Part shown: positions 46,176 to 46,309 of the stretch, piece after piece
Layout of the letters: every line of letters begins with the position of its first letter
How positions within the stretch are numbered: the first letter of the stretch is position 1
NCBI RefSeq assembly: GCF_013415485.1
Contig: NZ_JACBXS010000030.1
Coordinates: 1 to 46,309, forward strand
From: Rhabdonatronobacter sediminivivens
GTDB taxonomy: Bacteria; Pseudomonadota; Alphaproteobacteria; Rhodobacterales; Rhodobacteraceae
Length of the DNA: 46,309 nt
Direction: 5' to 3'
The notes under the pieces: model-generated
Seen by the model: the letters and a program-made list of their open reading frames with translations, nothing else
Told to the model about the DNA's origin: nothing
Database searches by the model: none
Position numbers and translations under genes: made by a program

Positions 46176-46309
46176 GAGTGTCTGAAACTCTGTGTATCTG
46201 ATCGGGCCCATGCGGTTTTCAGATACGTTCAGGCGTCGAAGCGCCCGGCGAACATTATGGCCAGCTGATTGCGGGCCGCAACCCATTCTCGGACCGCGCG
46301 GCCGCCCTT
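46176..46309 (-). mobile_element. End of an IS256-type element
   Basis: From 46176 a GAGTGTCTGAAACTCTGTGT stretch looks like the terminal repeat of IS256-family elements. Inside it on the minus strand is the end of a transposase (next entry). The element enters from beyond the window edge and has jumped into the IS481 fragment. Confidence 0.6.
46229..46309 (-). CDS. IS256-family transposase, C-terminal end (partial)
   Basis: The last 26 codons read VREWVAARNQLAIMFAGRF and end DA-stop at 46229. This matches the C-terminus of IS256-type transposases (W...REW..A..QFAIMFGDRF). The gene starts outside the window. Confidence 0.6.
   Translation of the reverse strand, partial: KGGRAVREWVAARNQLAIMFAGRFDA

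Overview
The window looks like chromosome of a Rhodobacteraceae-type alphaproteobacterium. It is GC-rich with strong G/C third-position bias. The household genes (ilvC with flanking Lrp regulators, DUF952-pyrD, CIRCE-controlled groES-groEL, a LolA-family carrier, dsbB) have that group's character. The assignment rests on protein character only. No tRNA, rRNA or CRISPR array was seen.

Layout. 1-1084: a broken SRPBCC gene, then a GNAT acetyltransferase. 1194-4483 (minus): a membrane-fusion protein and two ABC-2 permeases with no ATPase beside them. 4484-5331: decayed DNA with the tail of a HipA-family toxin. 5332-7117 (minus): a periplasmic adaptor coupled to an unknown 319-residue protein, divergent from the central gene. 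7460-26770: one 6436-codon gene, about 42% of the window, for a giant repetitive protein with an N-terminal LEPR-XLL motif, several internal repeat families, RTX-type calcium-binding repeats and a Gly/Gln/Asn-rich tail. 26898-33356: a tight plus-strand set of a DUF3467 protein, a GAF-GAF-TM-HlyD adaptor, a PqqD-like/M50 protease/HlyD fusion and a short SecA-like ATPase. 33357-40603: small and household genes (hypothetical, dsbB, YqaA-type membrane protein, pyrD, DUF952, two Lrp regulators, ilvC, DEAD-box helicase). 40948-43115: the groESL operon with promoter, CIRCE operator and terminator. 43444-44967 (minus): a secreted serine protease and a LolA-family protein. 45000-46309: a graveyard of IS and prophage fragments around a small HIRAN-domain gene.

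The most interesting part is 5332-33356. The giant protein has RTX repeats, but none of the usual type I export ATPase genes is present. Instead it lies between three adaptor-type proteins, a membrane-embedded site-2-type protease and a second SecA that ends before most of the C-terminal helical scaffold, wing and linker. I infer a dedicated export and maturation machine: the PqqD-like domain could read the LEPR-XLL leader, the M50 domain could cut it, the SecA-like protein could power transport, and the HlyD-type proteins could span the periplasm. The gene order and domains are visible; the mechanism is a hypothesis.
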